Source of the DNA: JAISGQ01 sp964500965
GTDB taxonomy: Bacteria; Bacillota; Clostridia; Oscillospirales; Acutalibacteraceae
Direction of reading: 5' to 3'
DNA: 25,762 nt
Assembly: GCA_964500965.1 (NCBI GenBank)
Contig: CAZCQZ010000030.1
Location: forward strand, 1-25,762
The notes below the pieces were generated by a model. That model was not told the origin of the DNA. It did not search any database and saw only the letters and a program-made list of their open reading frames with translations. Shown here in pieces: positions 8,901 through 16,900 of the stretch (position 1 is its first letter; each line of letters opens with the position of its first letter). The position numbers and the translations under genes were made by a program.

Positions 8901-9893
8901 GTGCTTTATTTTTTCTCTGATACGCGCAACGTCAATGTCGCCTTTCAATTCCTCTGCAAACTGGGCGGCCGACTGCGTTCTGTTAGTCTCGATTATGTTA
9001 AGAGCATTGAGAATTGCGGTTTCCGCGTGTTTTGGAAGATGTTTTGCATGAAGTGACGGGCTTTTAAGTTTATCTTCTTCGACACGGTCGTAGGAATCCG
9101 GCGGAACTATGCCGGTTATCGCATGATAGAGTGATGCGGCAACAGCGTAAATGTCCGTCCAGGGTCCCTGATTTCCATGCTTGGTATATTGCTCTATCGG
9201 AGCATAGCCGATTTTGAGAATCATTGACAAGCTTCGGCTGTGGGTTGTAGTCATGAAACGTGCCGCACCGAAGTCTATGAGCTTTGCTGTTCCGTCGTTA
9301 CAAACGAAAATATTATCCGGTGCAATGTCGCGGTGCATCATACCGGCATCGTGCACGACCGCAAGTGCTTCAAGAACGTCGATAAAAATCGGCAGAGCCT
9401 CTTTAAAAGGTATTTTTTTACGCTCATCTATTATTTGCTGTAATGTTTTGCCCTCAAGACATTCCATTACCAGATAAGCCGTGTCGTTTTCGTCAAAACA
9501 GTCAAATATGCTGACGATACCTTTACAGTTATTGAATTTTGCCAGTCTACGCGATTCTTCGAGAAAGCTGACCTTGCCTTTTTGATATTTTTCAACGCAA
9601 TCGTTGTCGTGTACTGTAACACGGGTTTCACCCATGGTTCTTGTTGCCAGCTCACTCGGCAGGTATTCTTTTATGGCAACCTTTTTCTCAAGCAGTGAAT
9701 CCCATGCCACATATGTAACGCCAAATCCGCCGCTGCCCAGGCAACAGCCAATCATATATCTGCCCTTTAGAACTGTTCGCGGAGGCAGATAACACATCTC
9801 GTCCTCATCTGAGCCTTCGATAAATCCACAATAAGGGCACTTGCTTACGCCCTCCTCGTGCTCTTTCATACAGTATAAACACCGTATAGCCAT
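5955..9893 (-). CDS. transmembrane Ser/Thr protein kinase with PASTA and Ig-like ectodomain
   Basis: This kinase of about 1312 residues phosphorylates Ser/Thr on cytoplasmic targets and carries a very large outside part. In order it has a zinc ribbon (CLYC, CPYC, residues 5-22), the kinase domain (GSGGFG near 53-58, VAIKE Lys 75, HRDIAPDN near 187-194, IDFGAAR near 206-212), a membrane helix near 342-363, five PASTA repeats (about 380-720), a Big_2-like domain (722-805), two Big_3-like domains (807-966), another Big_2-like domain (968-1050), and a Tyr/Trp-rich tail of about 260 residues ending VETRTGCRYR. PASTA repeats in PknB-type kinases bind peptidoglycan precursors. Usual family members are 600-700 residues, so this is roughly double. 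The catalytic loop has Ala where Lys is common. ATG 9893 follows AGGAGG at eight bases; TTG 9896 is the alternative. It is the last core gene. Confidence 0.9.
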   Translation of the reverse strand: MAIRCLYCMKEHEEGVSKCPYCGFIEGSDEDEMCYLPPRTVLKGRYMIGCCLGSGGFGVTYVAWDSLLEKKVAIKEYLPSELATRTMGETRVTVHDNDCVEKYQKGKVSFLEESRRLAKFNNCKGIVSIFDCFDENDTAYLVMECLEGKTLQQIIDERKKIPFKEALPIFIDVLEALAVVHDAGMMHRDIAPDNIFVCNDGTAKLIDFGAARFMTTTHSRSLSMILKIGYAPIEQYTKHGNQGPWTDIYAVAASLYHAITGIVPPDSYDRVEEDKLKSPSLHAKHLPKHAETAILNALNIIETNRTQSAAQFAEELKGDIDVARIREKIKHEDTGRIAKWMKYAAAGVALAIVAFGVLFVATGGNLFRSDDYDVPDGMSRVPYIIDTLVSDADAKLENSSLHMVIGDRVTDAYFDNNYVLQQNPRSGNVAYTGSVVSVTASMKPDEYYVPNLYGYTQEAAVALLQASGFTVKLEEDADDTVAPGAVIRQSPLGNTIVFEGSEVTLTVNSGSKNNKFDYGKLVKVSDYVGTQFEKAQSSAIGKNLYMSISKGEYSDTIPAGEIIEQSPKKGDTLYEGGIIYVTVSLGKRTIIVPNVTYLPEEDALNKLNDRLLTPVIKYVESDTVQEGLVLAQLPLSGKSIYENGEVTIYVSSGYKTTVPNVVGLTQQEAQSLLTESVLGYAVTQESSTTVPKGTVISQSLKAGESAAQGTIVTIVVSSGNDVVNVTGVSLNTTNKTLEYGEVYTFVATVSPKKATTTSVTWSSSNNSVVSVNSAGVVTANGVGTATITVKTKDGGYTAQCTVTVVKLLESLTVTSAPDTKSYYLGDSANYSGLVLTAKYSDGSTENVTNSANTSIGGFDSSIGGDKTIVCQYTYNGTSKSTSFGIHIRALKSIEVTKPEKTTYELNESLYLSGFKVIAKYDDGATRDVTSKVKTSGFSSNKSGSYTVTVTYTEGKTLTDNFSITVKGNLVITDPDSSTIEMDNDASRTLTAAYKNGETEYLSSITWESSNPSVVSVSGGGSQCTVKALSAGTATIVAKDKYGATARITVNAYGAWQTGYNMTSYNYDVYDYDEANAWTEYRSRTRTRSTTPHQETNENSNYTLSGWSKYKTDKNYGYTDWSSEKGPINYNPGTNDYLTSWYGGKCYNSGTATVYIYYRYYNKNDTDTSAPKNCRQSTGGFFNNDTEIAYEEIKLYSQLTASSERAIQCKCHGRASSHYYYGGSSAGHRYWFNRTESETVYVDGWYYRERSYIIKNYTHYFYKWNDWGGYGDWGDWSKTAKTAGNSVSGSVPNQTETQTEVETRTGCRYRLKP

Positions 9894-9929
9894 CAATCAT
9901 TCCTCCTGATTTTTCATATAAGGCCTGTC

Positions 9930-12065
9930 TTATTCGGCAAAATGAAGATTATCAATTTCATCGGCTAAAAAGGCGAGATTCGGATTGTATTCGATGAATT
10001 TGTCAAATGCCGCCGGATTGACAGGCACCATATATCCCTGCTGTACAAATAATGTATCCTGCATATCTTCGCCGGTCAGATACGAGAGAAGCAGTTGAGC
10101 CGCGTTGATTTCGTCCTTGCTGCCGTCTGCGTCGATTGTCCACTCGTAACCGACGGCTCGTATGCCGTTAATGTCGGGTGCCGCTGCGATTTTATATAAG
10201 CCCGGCAACGCATCACCGATAGTGATATTATCGCTGACATGACCTATATAAAAGACCGTGTTTCCCATGCAGAATCTTTCAAGAGGAGTAAAACCGGAAT
10301 CATCAACGGAAATATCCGCGATTTCGGAATAATAAGATATATCGGCAGAATTGACCGCAAGCAGAGTTACGTCATCGGTGTGTTCAAGATTTAAAATATC
10401 TGCTATGGCGGTGAAATCCGAAATGTCGGTTGAAAGCGAAGCAAGAAGCTTTTCATTGATATAAAGAACAGTCGGGTCAAACGCGATAATGTATGTATCA
10501 TTCGGTAAAGTACCGTTTTTGTACATGCTGTAAAGCATGGTTGTATCTTCGCTGATTAGCCTGAGCATACTGTCCATTTTTGCAAAATCATATTCGGCTT
10601 CCGAGCAGATAACAGTAGGAAGATTATCCGTGTCAATACTTTCATCATAGGTCGATTTGCTTAAATATTGCAGCTCGATGCCAACATTACGCTCGGAATT
10701 TTCAGATACATACGCTTCAAATTGCCGTGCAGCACCTTCCCATGCGGTGACCTGAGCGTTTGCTATGGAGCTGTTGTTTTCCAGAGGCAACCCGATTGAT
10801 ATGGTCGTATCTTCGGACAGAAGACGGTCTATGCTTATATCCTCCGCATGAGTAAGCTTGTAGGTGACTACGCCGATAGCGGCAATGCACAGTACCGCCG
10901 CTGTTGCCGCGATAACCAGTATTCTGCGGCGGAAACGCATTTTCTTTTCCTCTGCAACATACCGTATAATTTTATTGCCGAGCAGTCCGCTTTTAAATTC
11001 CGATGCAGACTGCAATCGCAGGTCACTGTTAAGCTCCAGAGCACGTCCCACTGCACGTTCAACATGTTCGGGAACATTTTCGGTAACTTCACTGAGTGGT
11101 TTAATGTCATCGTTGACAACACGGTCAACTGAAATTTCCGGTATCCTTCCGGTCACCATATAGTAGTAAACCGCACTTGCTGCGTATATATCTGTATACG
11201 GACCCTGCTTAGAGTCTTTTCTGTACTGCTCCGGAGGCGCAAAACCCGGAGTTAACACCTTGGAATACCGAGTGACAATCTGTTCCTCGGTGGACGAAAA
11301 ACGTGCTGCACCGAAGTCGATGATTTTTATTTGCGATTCGTTTGTTATAAATATGTTTTTGGGTTTTATGTCTCGGTGAATAATGCCTTTACTGTGAATG
11401 GCGGACAAACCGTCCAATATATCGCACATTATCTCGGTAGCCTTGTCGGGACTCAATTTTCCGCCCTGTGAAATAACATATTGTTCCAGGGTTTTGCCCT
11501 TTATGTATTCCATCACTATGTAAGCGGTGTTGTTCTCCTGAAAGCAGTCAAAAATGTTAACAATGTTTTTAACTGAATTGAATTTTGCCATGCTTCTCGC
11601 TTCCAGGATAAATCTATCCAGCAAATAAGCATATTGTCTGGCGTTGTCCTTGCCGTATATGACCATCTTTTTTTCGCCGGGAATGCGGTTTACAAGCGAT
11701 GACGGAAACAGTTCTTTCATAGCAACTTCTATGTTAAGCTTTGTATCGAAAGCAAGATAAACCACGCCGAAGCCGCCTGCGCCGATAGTCTTAATGATTC
11801 GGTAACGGTTTTCTTTTAATGTCATGTCGGGTTGCAGATGATTTGAAAGAGGCGTTTCCGAAACCTCATCATCTATACCCTCAACATCAAAAGTAAAACC
11901 GGAGCCGTTTCCATAGCGCACATAATCATCGCTATCCGGTGTGTTGTCAAGGACGGTTTTATCGTCACTTGAATCGGGCACGTAATCTATTGAATCCGAT
12001 AAATCAAAATTTGTCGACTCATCGTCCATTTCCAGTATAGTTTTGAACAGGTCGTTGTTTTCCAT
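9930..12065 (-). CDS. transmembrane Ser/Thr kinase fused to a solute-binding-protein-like ectodomain
   Basis: This 711-residue kinase has an acidic, disordered-looking N-terminal tail (1-80) containing DDKTVLD, then a complete kinase domain: GAGGFG 95-100, Lys 117 in VAMKE, HRDIKPKN 230-237, DFG 250-252. A membrane helix lies near 381-402. The extracellular part (about 420-711) resembles ABC-transporter family 1 solute-binding proteins, most clearly AAQLLLSYLTGEDMQ followed by GYMVPVN near 655-683, a hallmark of their C-terminal lobe. The simplest reading is a receptor kinase that senses a small ligand, perhaps a sugar. The gene starts 22 bases after the second PP2C stop and ends 36 bases before the PASTA kinase start. 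The solute-binding assignment is by motif resemblance and is less certain than the kinase. Confidence 0.87.
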   Translation of the reverse strand: MENNDLFKTILEMDDESTNFDLSDSIDYVPDSSDDKTVLDNTPDSDDYVRYGNGSGFTFDVEGIDDEVSETPLSNHLQPDMTLKENRYRIIKTIGAGGFGVVYLAFDTKLNIEVAMKELFPSSLVNRIPGEKKMVIYGKDNARQYAYLLDRFILEARSMAKFNSVKNIVNIFDCFQENNTAYIVMEYIKGKTLEQYVISQGGKLSPDKATEIMCDILDGLSAIHSKGIIHRDIKPKNIFITNESQIKIIDFGAARFSSTEEQIVTRYSKVLTPGFAPPEQYRKDSKQGPYTDIYAASAVYYYMVTGRIPEISVDRVVNDDIKPLSEVTENVPEHVERAVGRALELNSDLRLQSASEFKSGLLGNKIIRYVAEEKKMRFRRRILVIAATAAVLCIAAIGVVTYKLTHAEDISIDRLLSEDTTISIGLPLENNSSIANAQVTAWEGAARQFEAYVSENSERNVGIELQYLSKSTYDESIDTDNLPTVICSEAEYDFAKMDSMLRLISEDTTMLYSMYKNGTLPNDTYIIAFDPTVLYINEKLLASLSTDISDFTAIADILNLEHTDDVTLLAVNSADISYYSEIADISVDDSGFTPLERFCMGNTVFYIGHVSDNITIGDALPGLYKIAAAPDINGIRAVGYEWTIDADGSKDEINAAQLLLSYLTGEDMQDTLFVQQGYMVPVNPAAFDKFIEYNPNLAFLADEIDNLHFAE

Positions 12066-12087
12066 TTTTGTTTAATGCCCCCAAGTA

Positions 12088-12822
12088 TCACATAACTTTG
12101 ATTATTAGTACGGTAATATTATCTCTGTCTGTTCCCATTCCATTTGAATAAGCTTCATCGCCTAACGTTGTGGCAATATCCGATGCCGAAAGGTTGGCAC
12201 ATATTGTTTTGGCAATTTGCGCATCTTCGACCCATTCCCAAAATCCATCGGAACAAAGGGCAAAGGAATCACCTTTTTTTAACTTGATACCGTTACAGTC
12301 GATTTCATACATTTTGCTTTCAGCCCGATGTATGCCCATAACTTTCAGCAGTACATTTCTCTCTTCGTGATGCCGTATATCTTTTTCTTTTATTTGCTTA
12401 AGCTTGACCAACATCTGCGGAACGCTGTGGTCAAGAGTTCGACTTTTAATCTTGCCTTTGCGACAATGATACAGTCTGGAATCTCCGATATGCCCCCATA
12501 TTGCGGTTTTTCCGTCGGTTAAAAAAACAATCAATGTGGTTTTAAGAGCGCCTTCGCGTTTTAATTCCTTTTGCTTTTCAAGCAGTTTTTCCTGAGCGGT
12601 CATAAAGCATCTGTCGAGCAAATCAACGCTCAGTGTGTCTTCTTCGGCAATAAGCTTTTTTACTTCCTCCACAACAAGATGCGATGCGATGTCGCCTCCA
12701 CCGTGTCCGCCGAGTCCGTCTGCGAAAATGTATGCGGAGATTTTGCCTTCGTAGGCATCTGCAAAGTCTTCGTTGACAGAGCAATCTCCGATATTTGTAT
12801 ATACTCCGTATTCAATGGACAT
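12088..12822 (-). CDS. PP2C-family Ser/Thr phosphatase (second of two)
   Basis: This 244-residue cytosolic metal-dependent phosphatase probably reverses phosphorylation by the adjacent kinases. Metal-binding motifs are in the expected order: NED near 17-19, FADGLGGHGGG with Asp 35, HIGDSRLYH with Asp 114, CSDGFWEW with Asp 192, and DRDNITV with Asp 234. The start at 12822 is chosen because GGGAG lies eight bases upstream and the product then begins like other bacterial PP2Cs; a longer frame from 12888 would run through an intercistronic hairpin. A gene pair of PP2C and kinase in one operon is the standard bacterial signalling arrangement. Confidence 0.92.
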   Translation of the reverse strand: MSIEYGVYTNIGDCSVNEDFADAYEGKISAYIFADGLGGHGGGDIASHLVVEEVKKLIAEEDTLSVDLLDRCFMTAQEKLLEKQKELKREGALKTTLIVFLTDGKTAIWGHIGDSRLYHCRKGKIKSRTLDHSVPQMLVKLKQIKEKDIRHHEERNVLLKVMGIHRAESKMYEIDCNGIKLKKGDSFALCSDGFWEWVEDAQIAKTICANLSASDIATTLGDEAYSNGMGTDRDNITVLIIKVM

Positions 12823-12853
12823 GATGAAGTCTCCCATCGTTAATAGTATTTTC

Positions 12854-12886
12854 GGGCACGGCACAATGAAACCTGATGCCGTGCCC
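12854..12886 (-). other. intercistronic stem-loop after the WXG100 genes
   Basis: GGGCACGGCA (12854-12863) pairs perfectly with TGCCGTGCCC (12877-12886) around a 13-base loop. It lies between the stop of the second core WXG100 gene and the start of the PP2C gene, with no T run after it. It could protect the upstream WXG100 message from 3' decay or partly terminate transcription. Either would raise WXG100 output over the kinases and phosphatase. Confidence 0.5.
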
Positions 12887-12901
12887 ACAAAACCTTAAAT
12901 A

Positions 12902-13204
12902 TCAATTGAAAGAGCTTGCGTTGTTCTTGATTTGATTTTCAGTTGCGGTATAGGAGCTGACGGTATCGTTCAAGAATCTAACATAGCTGTCGATTATTTC
13001 GCGATAGTTTTCAAATATCGGTTTCATACCATTCATTTTTGCCCTGATAGTATCGGAGCTATCGCTCTGCCATGTTGCTGCAAGAGCAGCCATGTGCTGG
13101 CTTATTTCGTTGAGAGTATCGGTGAGCTGACCGTTTTTGGAAGAAATGGAATTTGCGGTTGCAGAAACTTCTTCCAGAGAAATGTTAATTCCGTCAATAG
13201 CCAT
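12902..13204 (-). CDS. core WXG100 protein (EsxA-like)
   Basis: This 100-residue helical hairpin has ATWQSDSSD near residue 44 as its turn (W-x-S) and YTATE near residue 84, which fits the YxxxD/E export signal. Size, motif and position between the ATPase/ubiquitin-like genes and the signalling genes identify it as a structural type VII substrate of the EsxA class. A perfect AGGAGGT lies seven bases before ATG 13204, which suggests strong translation. It sits 27 bases after the stop of the other core WXG100 protein, with which it may form a dimer. Confidence 0.9.
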   Translation of the reverse strand: MAIDGINISLEEVSATANSISSKNGQLTDTLNEISQHMAALAATWQSDSSDTIRAKMNGMKPIFENYREIIDSYVRFLNDTVSSYTATENQIKNNASSFN

Positions 13205-13231
13205 TGTCTTTACCTCCTGTCATTTGCTTAA

Positions 13232-13534
13232 TCAGTTTCCTACAGAAAGCCGTCCGGCTGCTTCTGTTACGTTGTCCTGTGTGATGGTGTAGTTGGTTGC
13301 TGCGTTTTTCAAAAATTCAGCATACTCATCCATGAGAGCTTTCATGTTTTCAAAGTCATTTCTGAAGCCCTCGATTTGTCGGGTGAATGCCTGATTGTCC
13401 TTGCCCTGCCATGCTGTCTGCAATGCGTTGACATCAGAGAAAAGCGCGGTATAGAGCTGTGCGTATTCACCGGAAAGCCTTTCAATTTGTATGGCTGTTG
13501 AGGTGAGTTCCTGTGGGGTTACTACGATTTTCAT
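13232..13534 (-). CDS. core WXG100 protein with canonical W-x-G
   Basis: This 100-residue protein has TAWQGKDNQAF near the middle, a canonical W-x-G turn followed by the second helix. Its tail has YTITQ in the signal position, with Gln where Glu or Asp is usual. That may mean it travels as the signal-less half of a heterodimer with its neighbour, as in mycobacterial Esx pairs where only one partner has the motif. ATG 13534 is supported by AGGAG seven bases upstream; a frame from 13582 adds a leader unlike other members. Confidence 0.9.
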   Translation of the reverse strand: MKIVVTPQELTSTAIQIERLSGEYAQLYTALFSDVNALQTAWQGKDNQAFTRQIEGFRNDFENMKALMDEYAEFLKNAATNYTITQDNVTEAAGRLSVGN

Positions 13535-13650
13535 TTTTATGCTCCTTTCGGTTTTGTTGATTTCCAGTGTGCCGAATAGCAATAATTCTTAATGCAAGTA
13601 ACAATTCGGTTTGCATCGAATTTGCATTGGTATTTACTGTGAAATCAAAA

Positions 13651-13902
13651 TTAAATTAACATCAGCTTGGAACCGTTTTTAATTCCCAGTTCCTCCGCTG
13701 TAATGTTAAGATTGAGTATTGCGCCTGTGTCACGGTCGCAAAGAGTTGTCTGATCGGAAGACGAAAAGCAGCCGTTTGAAAAGTCTTCAAACGCTTTTGA
13801 AAGCATCGAAGCAATTTCCCATACTTTCAGGTTTAAAGGTATCTGAACGTCAAAACTTTTACCCGCAGCAGGAAGATACACTTCGACTAATGCTTTATTC
13901 AT
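13651..13902 (-). CDS. esaB: YukD/EsaB-like ubiquitin-fold protein
   Basis: This 83-residue protein fits the YukD/EsaB family, small ubiquitin-fold proteins that are cytoplasmic components of Firmicutes type VII systems and are needed for secretion. It begins MNKALVEVYLPAAGKSFDV and ends with LGIKNGSKLMLI, a beta-grasp pattern with the hydrophobic strand spacing of the family. ATG 13902 lies inside the end of essC, overlapping it by eight bases, behind GGAGGAGG. Longer frames upstream would overlap further without support. A 116-bp gap follows before the WXG100 genes. The gene symbol is by family and context. Confidence 0.83.
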   Translation of the reverse strand: MNKALVEVYLPAAGKSFDVQIPLNLKVWEIASMLSKAFEDFSNGCFSSSDQTTLCDRDTGAILNLNITAEELGIKNGSKLMLI

Positions 13903-16900
13903 ACTGATCCTCCTCCGGCTCCCATGATTGGGGAACCAATAACTTGGCAATAACGGCTGTACCGTTTACGACAGCAAAACCGTAGGGATCTTCCAATGGC
14001 TCACGAGCGTTTTTGGGAGCTTTGTCAATTTGAAGACGGAAGTTATTCAAAAGACCGTTGCCGAGCCAAATTGTGTCCTTGAAAGTAGTGTGAGAACGTA
14101 CCCATTCTTTATTTGAATTGCTGTTGAAATATGATGAGCTTTCGCAGATTGCAAAATAAATACCGTATTTTTGGCTGACATTGTTGAGCGCATCGAAAAA
14201 ATTCTCACGATTTTCTTCTGTGAGTACGCCGTCAAGTGAGCTTACTGATGTAATAATGCAAAGCAGCTTTTCAAATGTAGAATTTGAATCGGTTTTAAGC
14301 AGATTGTGTCTGCGAAGCATTTCATCAAAAATATGAGCTGTTGCACTGTTTACATCTTCGTTGCCGGAGAAATAGGAGTATTTTCTGGTTATATCCGGCA
14401 TGAATTTGTCGGTCGGGTCAATTACCGTTACCATGACGTCGTTTTTCAGGCAGGCAAGCTCTGCAAGTCCCTGCGCGAACAGGGAATTGTTTCCGGAATC
14501 ACTTAGCACCCATGTCAGAGATGAACCTAATATCGGATAATTAACCACTGTCAGTTTTTCGCGATCAACACCTATAGGAAGCATTTCCTCTGAACATCTT
14601 GACAGAGCGTTATGCAGGAATACGGAATCTACTTTTTCGGGCAAAACGGGAATGCCGGGCGCAGTTTTACCTTTCCAGTTATCGTTGACGGTACGACAAA
14701 GCTCCCGTACATGTTGAACTTCGTTATCTGTTGTGCATTTTGCAATTTGGAATTCATAAATATTTCCGCTTTTAAAGATTCCTCGTCCGAGATGATTTGC
14801 CGGGATCAGACCGCCGGTATTGCCGAGTATGGAAGAATAATCCAATGGGTCATTCATTCTGAGAACCAGTGTCTGCCCGAAATTCTGTAGTGTTTTGTGC
14901 CGTATTGCATTGGCGGATTGCGCTGTAACTACAAAATAGATACCTCGTTTTGCACCTTCCCTTGAGAAAAAAGCAATGCTGTCTTCGACATCATAACTTT
15001 CGATAAGTCCGGTGTAATTATGAATAATAACAACTATACATGGCATTGAATCACCGGACATTTTTTTGTATGAAGTAAAATCGCCGCCGTATTCCTGAAG
15101 AAGAGTTTTTCTTTTCTTTAATTCCGAATGAAGCAGTTTGAAAAGATTTTCGACCTTTTCACTTTCCTCGGGCATTATTATGTCACCGACATGTGCAACG
15201 CCGCTGAATATGGAAAGGGTTTGGGCGGAAAAATCCAGGGCATAAATATTTACAAGGTCGGGACTGTATTGCGTTATTAACGAATACATAAGCGTTGTGA
15301 CAAAGGTTGTTTTACCACTTCCGGATGAACCGTAAATCACTGTGTTTCCAATACGGCTAAATGGAAGGGTTAATGCTTCCTGCTTTTGCAGTTCGGGAAC
15401 ATCGTACTCACCGAGGACAGGCTCAACATCATCAGTGCCGGAGATAGCATACTTGTTTCTTATGGTTTCAACTGTTGAAACTGCGGGCATTGAGGGGCAC
15501 CATAGCATTCTTTGCCTGAAATGTTCCTGTTTAGCAAGCTCGGAGATGTATTTGGTAACTGCATCAAGCTGGCTTATGGACTCCGAGGAGCCGTTTCCCT
15601 TTAAACGGATTTGTTTCAATATTTTGCCTGTGTTTGCAACAATGGAGATACTGTTGTCAAGTTGCTGATTGACACGATCTGACGGAATATATTTGGCACC
15701 GGACCAGGCGGATTGTCCCAACTTAAATATTTCATTGTTGCCAACCTGCAAATAGAATCGGCCGGTTTTTGTCAGCTCGGCAGCCTCCGGACGTTTCAAC
15801 ATTTCCATGCTGTCTTGACGATCCTGCACTTTAAGACAGATTCTGAATCTGGTGTTGCTGACAATCTGGTCATCAACTACGCCGGTGGGTTTTTGCGTGG
15901 CGAGAACAAGATGAACACCGAGACTTCTGCCGATTCGAGCGGTAGAGATAAGCTCCGCCATAAAATCAGGCTGCTGTGCTTTAAGTTCGGCAAACTCATC
16001 GGATATGATAATAAGATGGGGGAGAGGTTCGGAAACAACACCTTCACGATGTAACCGCTGATATTTGTAAATATCAATATTGCTCATGCCGACCTTTTTG
16101 CTGGCACTATTGAAGATTGATTGTCTGCGCCTGAGTTCACTTTTGATGGAGACAAGGGAACGATTAACTTCCGAGCCGTCAAGGTTGGTAATTATACCTG
16201 CCGTATGCGGCAAGGTTTCAAAAGCTTTTGCCATTCCGCCGCCTTTGTAGTCGATTAGTATAAAAGCGACTTCGCTTGGGTGATAATTGACTGCCATGGA
16301 AAGAATATATGTCATTATAAATTCACTTTTGCCCGAACCGGTAGTACCTGCGATGAGACCATGAGGTCCGTGAGCTTTTTCATGAATATCAAAGCTGAAT
16401 TTTTCACCGTATTCATCGACACCGATGACGGCGGACAAAGATGTGGTCGGGTCGTTTTCTTTCCATCTTGAAAGAATGTTGAGATACTCGATGCGCCCGA
16501 CATCATAGGTTTCCGTAAACGTAATGGTTGACGGAAGAATGTATTCCTCCGCAGCAGTATCAAGAGTAATATTTGCCAAAGCAATTGCATATTCTTCCTC
16601 TCCGCCACCGAGAAACAGCTCCGGACTGAACTCGTCAAATTTGCCGGAAATGTCATCTCTGTCGTAAATGCGAGAGCGTTGCTGGGAGATTTCTATTATA
16701 CGATTGCACTCTTTCGGGAGATTTTTCAGTTCGTCATAAGCGGCAATAACGGAGAAACCTATATAATTTTTATTTTTATATATGAGCTTCATAAAGTCAG
16801 CGCGCTCGGCTATAGTCTGATCCAATGCCAATACAACATATTGAGGAGTGACGGTAGCGTCATATTCGCGCAGGTTTGACCTTGCGGCAATTTCTCTTTC

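Noticed and set aside
9300..9340. PASTA kinase as a pseudokinase because of HRDIAPDN
   Set aside because: The Asp, Asn, DFG and P-loop Lys are all present. Ala in place of the usual Lys occurs in active kinases, as in the HRDLAARN loop of tyrosine kinases, so activity is likely retained.
6000..9800. Many open frames on the plus strand opposite the PASTA kinase (for example 8628-9056)
   Set aside because: They are antisense shadows of a clear coding gene, without ribosome sites or recognisable domains.
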